From an uncultured Methylophaga sp. (lineage in GTDB: Bacteria > Pseudomonadota > Gammaproteobacteria > Nitrosococcales > Methylophagaceae): 64,000 bases of DNA. The notes below the pieces were generated by a model. It saw nothing but the letters and a program-made list of their open reading frames with translations, made no database searches and was not told the origin of the DNA. Numbering within the stretch: the first letter of the stretch is position 1; each line of letters starts with the position of its first letter. Positions 21,363 to 31,550 of this stretch are shown here, piece by piece. The position numbers and the translations under genes are program-made. The stretch is taken from contig CAJXKF010000003.1 in NCBI GenBank assembly GCA_913055695.1, positions 186,001 through 250,000 on the forward strand, written 5' to 3'.

Positions 21363-21644
21363 ATGTTTGATATCGGTTTCTGGGAAATCCTGCTAATCGC
21401 CGTAGTCGCGCTGATTGTGGTGGGGCCAGAACGTTTGCCCAGGCTGGTGCGGGTTACCGGCCTGTGGATTGGCCGGGCTCAAGCCTCCTTGCAGAGTATC
21501 CGCTCTGAAATTTCCAAGGAACTGCGTGCGCAGGAACTGCGCGATGCGCTCAAAAAGCCCGACAATATGCCGGATTTGAATGAAGAGATCCGGCTTGATG
21601 AGCAGAAGCAGAATCAATCAGAGGACAAAAAGCAGGATGGATGA
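21363..21644 (+). CDS. tatB: Sec-independent translocase protein TatB
   Basis: A 93-residue protein starting [28 protein letters not shown], with the Glu in the membrane helix and the Gly-Pro hinge that separate TatB from TatA, followed by an amphipathic helix and an acidic tail. With TatC it forms the receptor for twin-arginine signal peptides. Its stop overlaps the tatC start by 8 bp. Confidence 0.95.
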   Translation: MFDIGFWEILLIAVVALIVVGPERLPRLVRVTGLWIGRAQASLQSIRSEISKELRAQELRDALKKPDNMPDLNEEIRLDEQKQNQSEDKKQDG

Positions 21645-22377
21645 ACAGCAGCAACCTCTGATATCGCATCTGGTTGAACTGCGTGACCGCCTGCTGCGTG
21701 CGGTGCTGGCGGTTTTACTGGTGGCGCTGTGTCTGTTCCCGTTTGCCAACGATTTATATCTGTTCCTGTCCGAGCCGCTGATGCGGCATCTGCCGGAAAC
21801 CAGCTCAATGATCGCGACCGAGGTCGCCTCACCCTTCCTGACGCCGTTCAAACTCACGTTGAGCACTGCCATAATGCTGGCCGTGCCTTATCTGCTGTAT
21901 CAACTGTGGGCCTTTGTGGCGCCGGGTCTCTATGATCATGAGCGCAAACTGGTATTTCCCCTGTTATTTGCCAGTACGCTGCTGTTTTTCTTAGGCATTG
22001 CCTTTGCGTTTTATGTCGTGTTCCCGCTGATTTTTGCCTTTCTAACCCAGGCGGCGCCGGAAGGGGTCGCGGTAATGACTGATATCAGCAGTTATCTGGA
22101 TTTTGTTCTCAAGCTGTTTTTTGCCTTTGGTCTGGCGTTTGAAGTGCCGATAGCGACTTTACTGTTGATCTGGACCGGCGCTTCATCGGTGGAGAGCCTG
22201 ACCGAAAAACGGCCTTATGTGATCGTCGGCGCTTTTGTTGTCGGCATGCTTTTGACCCCACCGGATGTCATCTCACAAACCCTGCTGGCCGTGCCGGTAT
22301 GGCTGCTATTCGAACTGGGCCTGCTCAGTGCCCGCTGGCTGCCGAAAAGACGCAGCAGGGAAGAGGAAGAGGCTTAA
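21637..22377 (+). CDS. tatC: Sec-independent translocase protein TatC
   Basis: A six-helix membrane protein of 246 residues. Diagnostic motifs: [44 protein letters not shown] with PGLYDHERK, and FGLAFEVPI. The ATG at 21637 is chosen because it begins [12 protein letters not shown] inside the last codons of tatB; earlier in-frame codons from 21580 lie wholly within tatB. It is convergent with the pentapeptide gene, overlapping by 4 bp. Confidence 0.96.
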   Translation: MDEQQQPLISHLVELRDRLLRAVLAVLLVALCLFPFANDLYLFLSEPLMRHLPETSSMIATEVASPFLTPFKLTLSTAIMLAVPYLLYQLWAFVAPGLYDHERKLVFPLLFASTLLFFLGIAFAFYVVFPLIFAFLTQAAPEGVAVMTDISSYLDFVLKLFFAFGLAFEVPIATLLLIWTGASSVESLTEKRPYVIVGAFVVGMLLTPPDVISQTLLAVPVWLLFELGLLSARWLPKRRSREEEEA

Positions 22378-22721
22378 ACGCTGTAACGCATCCGCGTGCC
22401 GTGCTGCAATGACAGTTCAATCTCTTCGGCACGGATTTGCTGGGGGAAATAAACCCCGGAGATTTTGGCCCCATGAATACTGGCGCCTTCCAGGCTCAGG
22501 CAGCCGCTGAAATCAATACCACGCAAGTCCGCCTGGCGAAAATAACTGTTGGAAAAATCCAGCCCCTGCGTATTGAGCCCCTGCAGGTTGAGATGTCTGA
22601 AATCACAACTGGTCAGATTGACCTGCTCACCGGCGGCCACCCGTTGATTAAATTCTTCTATCTTTCCCTCACGCAGCAGCTGATACAGCGGATCATCGGA
22701 AATAACCGGCGGCGTCGTCAT
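22374..22721 (-). CDS. Pentapeptide-repeat protein
   Basis: A 115-residue protein whose middle (residues about 38-90) follows the A(D/N)LxG five-residue pattern, for example [35 protein letters not shown]. This predicts a short right-handed beta-helix. The N-terminal 35 residues are helical and acidic. Function unknown. It is monocistronic and convergent with tatC. Confidence 0.8.
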   Translation of the reverse strand: MTTPPVISDDPLYQLLREGKIEEFNQRVAAGEQVNLTSCDFRHLNLQGLNTQGLDFSNSYFRQADLRGIDFSGCLSLEGASIHGAKISGVYFPQQIRAEEIELSLQHGTRMRYSV

Positions 22722-22858
22722 TGCTCTCTCCTGTGATAGTTATAAAGCCAAGATTACCGCCCGCAGCAGGGCTTGTAAATGCAGATAAATAGCCCTTGGC
22801 AAGTACCGCAGTTATGCTATGTTGTGAGTGAGTCCACCCGCAAAGAGGCGCTAATTTT

Positions 22859-23092
22859 ATGACCATCAAACAAGCCCTGATTGATGAACTGGAAGTCCTG
22901 CTGCAGTTCCCGCTCGACAGCACCCAGGCCGGTATTAAAATTCATCACACCGCCAAGGAAGGACTGATTGAAGCCGCGCAGCAGCTTTATGATAAAGGGC
23001 TGATTACTCAGGAAGATGGTGGCTATCTCACCGATCTCGGCTATGAAGCCGCAGAACATCTGCAGCATGCCTTGAGGATCATCACTTCCTGA
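22859..23092 (+). CDS. TIGR02647 family small protein
   Basis: A 77-residue protein, the usual length of the TIGR02647 family of gammaproteobacteria. ELEVLLQFPLDSTQAGIKIHH and GLITQEDGGYLTDLGYEAAEHLQ match the family pattern as remembered. The second half resembles a winged-helix segment, so DNA binding is possible but unproven. Its 3' end overlaps convergent folA by 11 bp. Confidence 0.78.
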   Translation: MTIKQALIDELEVLLQFPLDSTQAGIKIHHTAKEGLIEAAQQLYDKGLITQEDGGYLTDLGYEAAEHLQHALRIITS

Positions 23093-23573
23093 CACGCTGA
23101 TACAGCATAAAGCTGTAGTCATAGTCGTTTTTTTCATCTGCCTGATGATCCTCACGGCTGATGCATTCCCAGTCTTCAGGGGACCAGGCAGGAAACCAGG
23201 TATCGCCCTCCAGCCTGGCGTGGACCAGTGTCAGGTAAAGCTTATCTGCCAGCGGCAGGGTCTGCTGATACAAAGAAGCGCCGCCCATAATCATCACTTC
23301 TTCCTGTTTATTGCACAAAGCCAGCGCCTCATTCAGCGAATGCACCACGTCGCAACCCGGCGCCTGAAAACCCTCGCGCGCAGTGATCACAATATTCTGT
23401 CTCCCCGGTAAAGGTCGACCGATAGACTCATGGGTACGGCGTCCCATGATAATCGGTTTGTCCATGGTCACCCGCTTGAAATGCTGAAGATCAGCCGACA
23501 AACGCCAGGGCAGATCATTATCTTTTCCTATCAGACCCTGCTCATCAGTAGCCACAATAATTGCTAATTTCAT
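23082..23573 (-). CDS. folA: Dihydrofolate reductase
   Basis: NADPH-dependent reduction of dihydrofolate to tetrahydrofolate. A 163-residue protein with the family sites in order: IVATDEQGLIGKDNDLPWRLSADLQHFK (Asp at the substrate site), PIIMGRRTHESIGRPLPGR, and MIMGGASLYQQTLPLADKLYLT. It is divergent from priA across 289 bp that hold the DnaA-box cluster. Confidence 0.97.
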   Translation of the reverse strand: MKLAIIVATDEQGLIGKDNDLPWRLSADLQHFKRVTMDKPIIMGRRTHESIGRPLPGRQNIVITAREGFQAPGCDVVHSLNEALALCNKQEEVMIMGGASLYQQTLPLADKLYLTLVHARLEGDTWFPAWSPEDWECISREDHQADEKNDYDYSFMLYQRVRK

Positions 23574-23664
23574 TCATCCATTCTCTTCAAAACGGGCACT
23601 AGCATAACGCTAAACAGGCCTCTCAATAAAAGCTGTATAACTACCCAATAAGATCGATCATATC

Positions 23665-23742
23665 TTGTGGATAACTTTTGCTGTGGATAAGTCGCCTTTT
23701 TGTCCACAGCTAATCCGCGTCGCGTTAGGACAGTTATCAACA
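23665..23742. promoter_or_regulatory. oriC: Cluster of DnaA boxes, possible replication origin
   Basis: Four DnaA boxes lie within 78 bp: perfect TGTGGATAA at 23666-23674 and 23682-23690, TTGTCCACA at 23700-23708 (one mismatch) and TTATCAACA at 23734-23742 (one mismatch). GATC sites flank the cluster (AGATCGATCA at 23651-23660, GGATCA near 23749) and AT-rich tracts lie on both sides, especially 23765-23862. It sits in the largest divergent gap of this region, between folA and priA, 12-13 kb from the parS-like sites. This is what an oriC looks like. A DnaA-titration or DnaA-regulated promoter is the alternative. Confidence 0.5.
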
Positions 23743-23862
23743 GTCTTGGATCAGGATAAGATGTTGGTTTTACTTCGATAAAAATAACTATCCAACAACT
23801 CACAGGCATAAAACATTAACATCATAAAAAATATCTTCTTCTTTCTTTCTGTTTATTAAGCA

Positions 23863-26049
23863 ATGACCAGCATCGTACATATTGCCGTCCCGAGTCCACT
23901 CAGACAGCTTTTCGATTATCTTTCAGAGAAAGACGTCAGTTTCTGGCAGACGGGGATGCGGGTTAAAGTCAATTTTGCCGGCCGTGACTGTATCGGGATC
24001 GTGATGAGTGCCAGTGAGAGAGAGACAGATAAGGACAGCCTGAAAAAACTGAAAGCTATCGATGCGATTATTGATGAAACAGCACTGATTCCGGAAGAAA
24101 TCATTCAGACGGTACTCTGGGTCAGCCGTTATTATCATCACCCCCTGGGCGAGGCTTTCCAGACGGCTTTACCCAAACTTATCCGAAACGGCGCTGAGGC
24201 TGTTTTAAGTCTTGAACCCTGGTGGTTCAAAACAGAATTTGTCACTGAAAAAAAACTGGGCAGTAAACAGCAGGCTTGTCTGGCAATGCTGGAAGATTAT
24301 CCGGAAGGACTCAGTCAAACCGCGTTAAGAAACACGCTGGGAAATGTATCGGCATCAATGAAAGCCCTGGAAAACCAGGGACTGGTCATACAGAAACAGC
24401 AAGCAAAACTGCCATTGGGACGCAATGAACTCACTTTTCCGATGCAGTTAAGTGAAGAACAGCAACAGGTCGTAGACGCGGTCTGGCAGGAGAGAGCGGC
24501 GTTCACCCCTTTTTTGCTGCAGGGCATTACCGGCAGCGGCAAAACGGAAGTCTATATCGAACTGACCGAGCGTATGCTCCGCGACGGGAAACAGGTGCTG
24601 ATCCTGATTCCGGAAATCGGTCTCACCGGGCAGTTTGTCGAACGTTTCCAGAAACGACTGGATGCCAGTATCGTGGTTCTGAACTCTGCGGTTTCAGACG
24701 GCGACAGAAAACAGGGCTGGTTACTGGCCAGAGCCGGCCTTGCTGACCTCATCATCGGTACCCGCTCAGCGGTATTTACGCCCTTGCCCAGTCCGGGGCT
24801 TGTCATCATTGATGAAGAGCACGACAGCTCCTATAAGCAGCAGGACGGACTTCGATATCATGCCCGCCATGTTGCTCTGGTACGTGCGCAGAAAATGGGC
24901 ATTCCGGTGTTAATGGGGAGTGCCACCCCGTCTCTGGACAGCCTGTATCAGGTGCAGCAGAACCGCTTTCAACTGTTGCAACTGAGTGAACGTGCCGGTG
25001 GCGCGCGTTTGCCCGCAGTTCATCTTGTCGACAGCCAGGCAGCTCATCCCGATCATGGTCTGAGCGAACAACTGCTCAAACGAATGCAGAGCCATTTAAG
25101 TGCGGGCAATCAGGTGATTCTTTTTATCAACCGCCGCGGTTATGCGCCGGTACTGATGTGTCATGACTGTGGCTGGCAGGCAAAGTGTCGCGATTGCGAT
25201 GCCAGAATGGTCGTGCATCGGCACCGACAGATCCTGTTCTGTCATCACTGTGGACTGATTCAGCGACTGCCTGACAGTTGCCCCGATTGCGAAAATATGC
25301 AGCTTAAAAGCTATGGCGCCGGCACCGAGAAAATCGAACAGCATCTGCAGGATTTGTTTCCTGAAACGCCGGTGATTCGGGTGGATCGGGATACCACGCA
25401 GCGGGTTAACGCCTTTAACGACATCGTCACGGAAGTCAGACAGGGGCAGGCCAGAATCCTGGTCGGCACCCAGATGCTGGCCAAAGGACATGATTTTCAT
25501 GACGTCACCCTGGTGGGGGTGCTTGATACCGATCAGGGGCTATACAGTGCCGATTTCCGCGCTACCGAAAATCTGGCTCAGATGATCACGCAGGTTACTG
25601 GCCGTGCCGGTCGCGGTGAAAAAGCCGGTGAGGTGCTGATTCAGACCGAGCAGACTTCGCATCCTTTCTGGCGTAGTCTGATAGGAGACGGCTATGCCAA
25701 AGCCGCACAGAGACTGCTCAGTGAACGTATCGAAATGGGCATGCCGCCAGTCAGTAACTGGGCCGTGATCCGCGCCGAAGCCAGAGATCGCAGCCTAGCC
25801 ATGGATTTTCTGCAGCAGGTGTCTCAGCTGTTACATCAGACTGAGCAGCAGGAAGTGATCATCCTGGGGCCGGTACCGACCATTATGGAAAAAAAAGGCG
25901 GCCGCTATCGGGCCCAGTTACTGTTGACTTCAGCCTCACGCAAACCCTTGCATCAGCTGCTGGACTGGCATACCGAGGCTATCAGCCGGCATAAACTGGC
26001 ACGCAAATGCCGCTGGTCGATTGATATCGATCCGATGGACCTGATTTAA
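23863..26049 (+). CDS. priA: Primosomal replication protein N' (PriA helicase)
   Basis: Restarts stalled replication forks. The 728 residues comprise an N-terminal fork-binding domain, a helicase domain with Walker A GITGSGKTEVYIEL (about 219-232) and DEEH box IIDEEHDSSYKQQDGLRYH, then a zinc insertion with four paired-cysteine sites (CHDCGWQAKCRDC and CHHCG...CPDC), and motif VI QVTGRAGRGEKAGEV. No strong ribosome-binding site precedes the ATG. It is followed by argS. Confidence 0.97.
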   Translation: MTSIVHIAVPSPLRQLFDYLSEKDVSFWQTGMRVKVNFAGRDCIGIVMSASERETDKDSLKKLKAIDAIIDETALIPEEIIQTVLWVSRYYHHPLGEAFQTALPKLIRNGAEAVLSLEPWWFKTEFVTEKKLGSKQQACLAMLEDYPEGLSQTALRNTLGNVSASMKALENQGLVIQKQQAKLPLGRNELTFPMQLSEEQQQVVDAVWQERAAFTPFLLQGITGSGKTEVYIELTERMLRDGKQVLILIPEIGLTGQFVERFQKRLDASIVVLNSAVSDGDRKQGWLLARAGLADLIIGTRSAVFTPLPSPGLVIIDEEHDSSYKQQDGLRYHARHVALVRAQKMGIPVLMGSATPSLDSLYQVQQNRFQLLQLSERAGGARLPAVHLVDSQAAHPDHGLSEQLLKRMQSHLSAGNQVILFINRRGYAPVLMCHDCGWQAKCRDCDARMVVHRHRQILFCHHCGLIQRLPDSCPDCENMQLKSYGAGTEKIEQHLQDLFPETPVIRVDRDTTQRVNAFNDIVTEVRQGQARILVGTQMLAKGHDFHDVTLVGVLDTDQGLYSADFRATENLAQMITQVTGRAGRGEKAGEVLIQTEQTSHPFWRSLIGDGYAKAAQRLLSERIEMGMPPVSNWAVIRAEARDRSLAMDFLQQVSQLLHQTEQQEVIILGPVPTIMEKKGGRYRAQLLLTSASRKPLHQLLDWHTEAISRHKLARKCRWSIDIDPMDLI

Positions 26050-26108
26050 ATCAATGTAAGTCAGCAGCGCTAAAACAAGGATGTCATGAGCCGGCCTGAT
26101 CGGTTAAA

Positions 26109-27908
26109 ATGCGCGACACACTTCAATTTGCATTTCAGGGCGTTAATACGTTGAAAGATCAACTGAAAAACCTGGTCAGCCAGGCTTTATCCATTTTTAG
26201 CCAAAAACATCAACTTGAGATCGATCTGCCCGAGATTCAGATCGAACGCACGAAAGACAAAAGTCATGGTGATTTTGCCTGCAACATCGCCATGATGCTG
26301 GCCAAACCGGCCAAAATGAATCCGCGCCAGATCGCGACTGAAATCACTGACGCTTTGCCCGAATCGACCGTTATCAGCAAGGTCGAGATTGCCGGCCCCG
26401 GTTTTATTAACTTTTTCCTCACTGCTGAAGCCAGTCAGCAGGTGGTCAAGGATATTCTGAATCAGGCTGAACGTTATGGCCGCAGCGAGATCGGTAAAGG
26501 CAAAAAAGTCCAGGTTGAGTTCGTATCGGCCAACCCGACCGGACCCTTGCATGTCGGTCATGGCCGTGGCGCGGCGTATGGTTCGGTGGTCAGCAGCCTG
26601 CTCAAAGCAGCCGGGTTTGATGTTCACCGCGAATATTACGTCAACGATGCCGGCCGGCAAATGGATATTCTGGGTACCAGTGTCTGGCTGCGTTACCTGC
26701 AGAACTGCGGCGAAAAATTCATTTTTCCCAGTAATGGCTATCAGGGCGATTATGTGCGTGACATCGCGGCAGAACTGAAACAGCAATACGGTGAACAGTT
26801 CCGTCATGCGGCCGATGCAGTGTTCAACGAAATTCCTGCCGATGAACCTGAAGGCGGCGACAAGGAAATGCATATTGATGCCTTGACCAACCGCGCCAAG
26901 AAACTGCTCGGTGAAGCGGATTACCGCGTGGTATTTGATAAAGGCCTCAATGCAATTCTGGATGATATCCGCGACGATCTGGCCGAATTCGGTACCGAAT
27001 ACGATGAATGGTTCTCCGAACGTTCACTGGTCGAATCCGGTGAAGTCGAAAAAGCCATTGAACAGCTGAAAGACGCCGGTCAGCTGTATCAGGACAAAGG
27101 CGCCTGGTGGTTCCGTTCCACCGACTATGGTGATGAAAAAGACCGGGTGGTAGTACGTGATAACGGGCAGGCGACCTATTTTGCGTCCGATATCGCCTAT
27201 CACCTGAATAAATACCAGCGCGGGTTTGAACAGATTATCGATATCTGGGGCGCCGATCACCATGGTTATATTCCGCGGGTGAAAGCGGCAGTCACAGCGA
27301 TGCAGCAGAATGTCGATCAGCTGAAAGTCCTGCTGGTGCAGTTCGCCGTGCTCTATCGCGGTGCCGAGAAAGTCGGTATGTCGACCCGTAGCGGTGAGTT
27401 TGTCACCTTGCGAGAGCTGCGTGATGAAGTCGGTAAGGATGCAGCACGGTTTTTTTACGTGATGCGCGGCGCCGACCAGCATATGGACTTTGATCTGGAA
27501 CTGGCCAAATCACAGAGCAATGATAATCCGGTGTATTACGTGCAATACGCCCATGCCCGTGTCTGCAGCGTGTTCCGGCAACTGGAGGAGCGCGGCATGC
27601 AATGGGACCAGACGCAGGGTGAAGCCAGTCTGTCTGCACTGAGCGCCGACCATGAAGACGCTTTGATGACAAGGCTGTCGACCTATCCGGAAGTGCTGGA
27701 AAATGCCGCGATTAATCACACACCGCATTTGCTGGCGCATTATCTGACGGATCTGGCGCGTGACTTCCATACCTACTACAACGCGCATCAGTTTATTGTC
27801 GATGATGAAGCCCTGTGTCAGGCCCGCCTGACCTTAATCGCAGCAGTACGTCAGGTGATTGCCAATGCGCTGGGTGTGATGGGCGTAACTGCGCCGGAAT
27901 CAATGTAA
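26109..27908 (+). CDS. argS: Arginyl-tRNA synthetase
   Basis: Class I synthetase of 599 residues. The HIGH motif is [20 protein letters not shown]; the family-typical altered KMSKS region is [15 protein letters not shown]; the DALR anticodon domain is at the C-terminus. The first about 15 residues ([14 protein letters not shown]) are unusual. A TTG at 26151 ([13 protein letters not shown]) would give a more family-like N-terminus, but neither start has a clear ribosome-binding site, so the start is uncertain. It precedes a SPOR gene, the usual argS neighbour. Confidence 0.95.
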   Translation: MRDTLQFAFQGVNTLKDQLKNLVSQALSIFSQKHQLEIDLPEIQIERTKDKSHGDFACNIAMMLAKPAKMNPRQIATEITDALPESTVISKVEIAGPGFINFFLTAEASQQVVKDILNQAERYGRSEIGKGKKVQVEFVSANPTGPLHVGHGRGAAYGSVVSSLLKAAGFDVHREYYVNDAGRQMDILGTSVWLRYLQNCGEKFIFPSNGYQGDYVRDIAAELKQQYGEQFRHAADAVFNEIPADEPEGGDKEMHIDALTNRAKKLLGEADYRVVFDKGLNAILDDIRDDLAEFGTEYDEWFSERSLVESGEVEKAIEQLKDAGQLYQDKGAWWFRSTDYGDEKDRVVVRDNGQATYFASDIAYHLNKYQRGFEQIIDIWGADHHGYIPRVKAAVTAMQQNVDQLKVLLVQFAVLYRGAEKVGMSTRSGEFVTLRELRDEVGKDAARFFYVMRGADQHMDFDLELAKSQSNDNPVYYVQYAHARVCSVFRQLEERGMQWDQTQGEASLSALSADHEDALMTRLSTYPEVLENAAINHTPHLLAHYLTDLARDFHTYYNAHQFIVDDEALCQARLTLIAAVRQVIANALGVMGVTAPESM

Positions 27909-27918
27909 GGGGTTAATT

Positions 27919-28497
27919 GTGGCTGCCAGAAGAAATACCCGGAATAACGAACAGGGCCGCAGTCTTCCCTGGGGGCCGATGCTGCTCAGCTTTGCGGTCG
28001 GTGCCTTTGTCATGTTTCTGCTGCACCTGAAAGACAATGTGCCGGAAGACAAGACCGGTGCGGCGGTGAAGCAGACTCAGAAGCAGGAGCAATCCCAGGG
28101 CGTGGAACCGACCTTTGATTTCTATACCCTGTTACCGGAAATGGAAACCGTGGTCGAAAACAAGAACAAAGGTGAACAACCGGTGGTCACTGCGCCGCCG
28201 GAGCCGCCGGCTGCAGAGACAGAAACCCGGACTGAGACTCAGGCTGAACCCGCTGAGCGTTATATGATTCAGGTCGGTTCATTCAAGAAACTGGCCGATG
28301 CTGACGGTTTTCGCGCCAAATTAGCCTTATTGGGTATTGAGTCTAAAGTTCAGACCGTTACCATAGATAACAAAGATACATGGCATCGCGTACAGATCGG
28401 TCCGATTGCCGGCCGTGACAAGGCTGATGCGCTGCAGCGGCAGTTACGTGAAAATCAGATTGATTCTTTGCTGCTGCGCACCCAGCAGAGCGGCTAG
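27919..28497 (+). CDS. SPOR-domain cell-division protein (FtsN-like)
   Basis: A 192-residue bitopic protein with a GTG start: short basic cytoplasmic tail, one membrane helix (residues about 22-38, MLLSFAVGAFVMFLL), a Pro/Glu/Thr-rich periplasmic linker, and a C-terminal SPOR domain (RYMIQVGSFKKLADADGFRAKL to the end) that binds denuded peptidoglycan at the septum. Position after priA-argS is where FtsN-like proteins usually lie. It is 10 bp from argS, so co-transcribed. Confidence 0.88.
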   Translation: MAARRNTRNNEQGRSLPWGPMLLSFAVGAFVMFLLHLKDNVPEDKTGAAVKQTQKQEQSQGVEPTFDFYTLLPEMETVVENKNKGEQPVVTAPPEPPAAETETRTETQAEPAERYMIQVGSFKKLADADGFRAKLALLGIESKVQTVTIDNKDTWHRVQIGPIAGRDKADALQRQLRENQIDSLLLRTQQSG

Positions 28498-28595
28498 TGA
28501 TGCCCCGGCCGAGGGCCGGATAGCAGTATTGCCGGTTTAAATAACGGCCTGCTGACCCCAGTTTAAAATTTGACAATTTGATTGAGGACACCGAC

Positions 28596-29870
28596 ATGAC
28601 GGACAAGCAAAGCGACGGCATTTATCATGATGTCGCCAGTCCCTTCTGCGGTATTGCATCCGATGACCTGGTGGTCGAGGTAAACGGCAATACGGTCACG
28701 GTGAAAGAAAACGGTGACCCTGTCACCCGGCACGGTTTTGAAACGCCGCTGACCGATCTTTCTCCGCGAATAAAGGGTCAGGAAGTCTCACTGGAGGAAG
28801 CGGTCAGCCATATCGTGGCTTTGCTGAAAAACAGCAAACAACCGTTGATTGGCGGCATGGGTACTGATCTGAACGGTGCCAGGGCGGCGATGGCTCTGGC
28901 CGATATCAGCCGCGCCACCATCGACAGCCAGTTTTCCGATGCGGCCTTCCGCAACATCCTGGTATTGCAGGACAGCGGTTACATGACGACGACGCTGACC
29001 GAAGTCCGCAATCGCGTTGATTTGCTGCTGGTGGTCGGTAGCGATATTGAGTCTGCCTACCCGCGATTCTATGAGCGCATTCTCTGGCCGCAAGAGAGCA
29101 TGTTCGGTCAGGAAATCGAAAGCCGCGAGATTATTTACCTCGGCAAAAAGCCCTCGGGGGATGCCTCCACTTCACCGGCAGGCCGCAAGGCGGAAGTCAT
29201 TGAATGTGATGATGCTGATCTGCCGGAAGTGATGTCGGTTTTGCGGGCGCTGGTCAACGGCAAAAAAGTACAGGCAGAGAGCGTCGGTGGTATTGCAGCA
29301 GCAGATCTCGCCGGTATTGCTGAAAAACTGAAAGCGGCCAGATACAGCGTCATTACCTGGTCCGGCTCCCAGCTTAATTACGATCATGCCGAAGTGACCA
29401 TCCAGAACATCTGCGAGATGATCAAGGAAATCAATCAGACAACCCGTTCCAATGGTCTGCCACTGGGCGGCAAGGAAGGCGATACCACGGTCAATGCGGT
29501 TTCGTCCTGGCAGTCAGGCTATCCCATGCGCACCAGCTTCAGCCGTAATATGCCGGACTACGACCCCTATATGAACCGCGGGCAGCGCATGCTGGATGAA
29601 GGCGAAGTCGATCTGCTGCTGTGGGTGTCCAGCTTCAACACCGATGGCACACCACCCAAAACCGATGCCACCACTATCGTGCTGGGTCGTTCCGGCATGA
29701 CCTTTGAGCAGGAACCGGAAGTATTTATCCCGGTCGGTGTCCCCGGTATTGATCATGTCGGCCGGACTTTCCGCTGCGACAGTGCGGTATCAGTGCCGTT
29801 GAAGAAATTACGTGACAGCGGCTTGCCCAGTACCTATGAGGTCCTGACTGCTGTTGAACAAGCCCTGTAA
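28596..29870 (+). CDS. fhcB: Formyltransferase/hydrolase complex subunit B
   Basis: Subunit B of the methylotroph Fhc complex, a relative of formylmethanofuran dehydrogenase subunit B that does not act as a dehydrogenase. The 424-residue protein starts MTDKQSDGIYHDVASPFCGIASDDL; the ATG at 28596 has GAGGA eight bases upstream and is preferred to a TTG at 28578. It heads the fhcBADC operon, 98 bp after the SPOR gene, so a promoter probably lies in that gap. Confidence 0.93.
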   Translation: MTDKQSDGIYHDVASPFCGIASDDLVVEVNGNTVTVKENGDPVTRHGFETPLTDLSPRIKGQEVSLEEAVSHIVALLKNSKQPLIGGMGTDLNGARAAMALADISRATIDSQFSDAAFRNILVLQDSGYMTTTLTEVRNRVDLLLVVGSDIESAYPRFYERILWPQESMFGQEIESREIIYLGKKPSGDASTSPAGRKAEVIECDDADLPEVMSVLRALVNGKKVQAESVGGIAAADLAGIAEKLKAARYSVITWSGSQLNYDHAEVTIQNICEMIKEINQTTRSNGLPLGGKEGDTTVNAVSSWQSGYPMRTSFSRNMPDYDPYMNRGQRMLDEGEVDLLLWVSSFNTDGTPPKTDATTIVLGRSGMTFEQEPEVFIPVGVPGIDHVGRTFRCDSAVSVPLKKLRDSGLPSTYEVLTAVEQAL

Positions 29871-29882
29871 ACGGAGACCAAG

Positions 29883-31550
29883 ATGCTTACTAAACTCACA
29901 GGCGGTCGCGTCATTGATCCAGAACACGGCATTAATGACGTAGTTCGCGATATCTATATCCGTGACGGTCGTATCGTTGATGCGCCCAGTGACGGCAAGA
30001 TTGATGAAGAAATCGATGTGCGTGGCAAGATCATCATGTCCGGCGCGATTGATATGCACACCCATATCGGGGGCGGTAAGGTCAATATCGCCCGCACCAT
30101 GCTGCCGGAAGATCATGCCGAGTCATTGCTCGAGCGTACCGAATTGATGCGTAGCGGCTGCGGTCATGCCGCGCCCAGTACACTGACTACCGGTTACCGT
30201 TATGCGGAAATGGGCTATACCGCGGGTTTTGAACCGGCCGTGCTGCCGATCAATGCGCGTCAGGCGCATATGGAAATGCATGACACGCCGATCATTGATA
30301 AAGGCGGTTACGCGATGCTGGGCAGTGACGACTTCCTGCTCAGAATGATGGCGGCCAATGAAGACCAGGAAGCCATCAACAACTACGTCGCCTGGACCCT
30401 GACCCACACCCAGGCGCTGGGTCTCAAAGTGGTGAACCCGGGCGGCATCAACGCCTTTAAATTCAATCAGCGCAAGCTGGATCTGGATGAAAAAAATACC
30501 TTCTACAATGTCTCGCCACGCGAGATTCTGCAGCGCCTGTCACGGGCGGTGACTGAACTGGGTGTGCCGCATCCGCTGCATGTGCATGGCTGTAACCTCG
30601 GCGTTCCCGGTAACAAGGACACGACGCTGGATACCATTCAGGGTATCGAAGGTCTGCCGATGCACCTGACCCATATCCAGTTCCACAGTTACGGGACCGA
30701 AGGCGACTTCAAGTTCTCTTCCGGTGCTGCCGAAATTGCCGAAGCGATTAACCGCAATAAAAATATTACCGTCGACGTCGGTCAGATCCTGTTCGGTCAG
30801 ACCGTCACCGCTTCCGGCGACAATATGCGGCAGTTCGCCGGTGCGCCGCATGCCCATCCCAACAAATGGGTGTGCATGGATATCGAATGTGAAGCCGGCT
30901 GCGGGGTGGTGCCGTTCAAATACAAGGACCAGAGCTTTGTAAACGCGCTGCAATGGATGATTGGCCTGGAAACCTTCCTGATGGTTGACGACCCCTGGCG
31001 GATCTTCCTGACCACGGACCACCCCAACGGCGCGCCATTCACCAGCTATCCGCATCTGATCAAGCTGCTGATGGATAAATCCTTCCGTAACGATATGCTG
31101 TCCACACTACATCCGGAAGCGCAGAAAGCGACCCATCTGGCAGCGATTGATCGCGAATACTCGCTCTACGATATTGCCACCATGACCCGTGCCGGTGCAG
31201 CTAGGCTGCTTGGCCTGTCAGACCGGGGGCATCTGGGCGTTGGTGCGGCTGCGGATATCACGGTTTACACCGACCATCCGGATCGCGAAAAAATGTTCAG
31301 CAGTCCGGACTATGTGTTCAAGGACGGTCAGATGGTGGTCAGAAACGGTCAGTTGATCAAGATCACCTGGGGAACCACCCATGTGGTCAAACCTCACTAT
31401 GACGCTTCGATTGAAAAACCGTTGCAGTCTTATTTCGATAAATATCACACCGTGAAAATGGGTAACTTCAAAATCAGTGATGATGAAATCGTCGATGACG
31501 GTCGCGGCAGTCTGACCGTTCAGCCGTTGAAACAAGGAGGCAAATTATGA
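29883..31550 (+). CDS. fhcA: Formyltransferase/hydrolase complex subunit A
   Basis: Amidohydrolase-fold subunit (555 residues) that hydrolyses the formyl group from the methanofuran-like carrier to formate. The metal-binding signature AIDMHTHIGGGKVN places His59 and His61; other conserved histidines lie in PHPLHVHGCNLG and MHLTHIQFHSYG, and the late Asp in FLTTDHPNGAPF. It overlaps fhcD by 4 bp (ATGA). Confidence 0.95.
   Translation: MLTKLTGGRVIDPEHGINDVVRDIYIRDGRIVDAPSDGKIDEEIDVRGKIIMSGAIDMHTHIGGGKVNIARTMLPEDHAESLLERTELMRSGCGHAAPSTLTTGYRYAEMGYTAGFEPAVLPINARQAHMEMHDTPIIDKGGYAMLGSDDFLLRMMAANEDQEAINNYVAWTLTHTQALGLKVVNPGGINAFKFNQRKLDLDEKNTFYNVSPREILQRLSRAVTELGVPHPLHVHGCNLGVPGNKDTTLDTIQGIEGLPMHLTHIQFHSYGTEGDFKFSSGAAEIAEAINRNKNITVDVGQILFGQTVTASGDNMRQFAGAPHAHPNKWVCMDIECEAGCGVVPFKYKDQSFVNALQWMIGLETFLMVDDPWRIFLTTDHPNGAPFTSYPHLIKLLMDKSFRNDMLSTLHPEAQKATHLAAIDREYSLYDIATMTRAGAARLLGLSDRGHLGVGAAADITVYTDHPDREKMFSSPDYVFKDGQMVVRNGQLIKITWGTTHVVKPHYDASIEKPLQSYFDKYHTVKMGNFKISDDEIVDDGRGSLTVQPLKQGGKL

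Noticed and set aside
28505-28519. CCGGCC-GAG-GGCCGG hairpin after the SPOR gene
   Set aside because: Perfect but short and without a T-run; not enough to call a terminator before fhcB.
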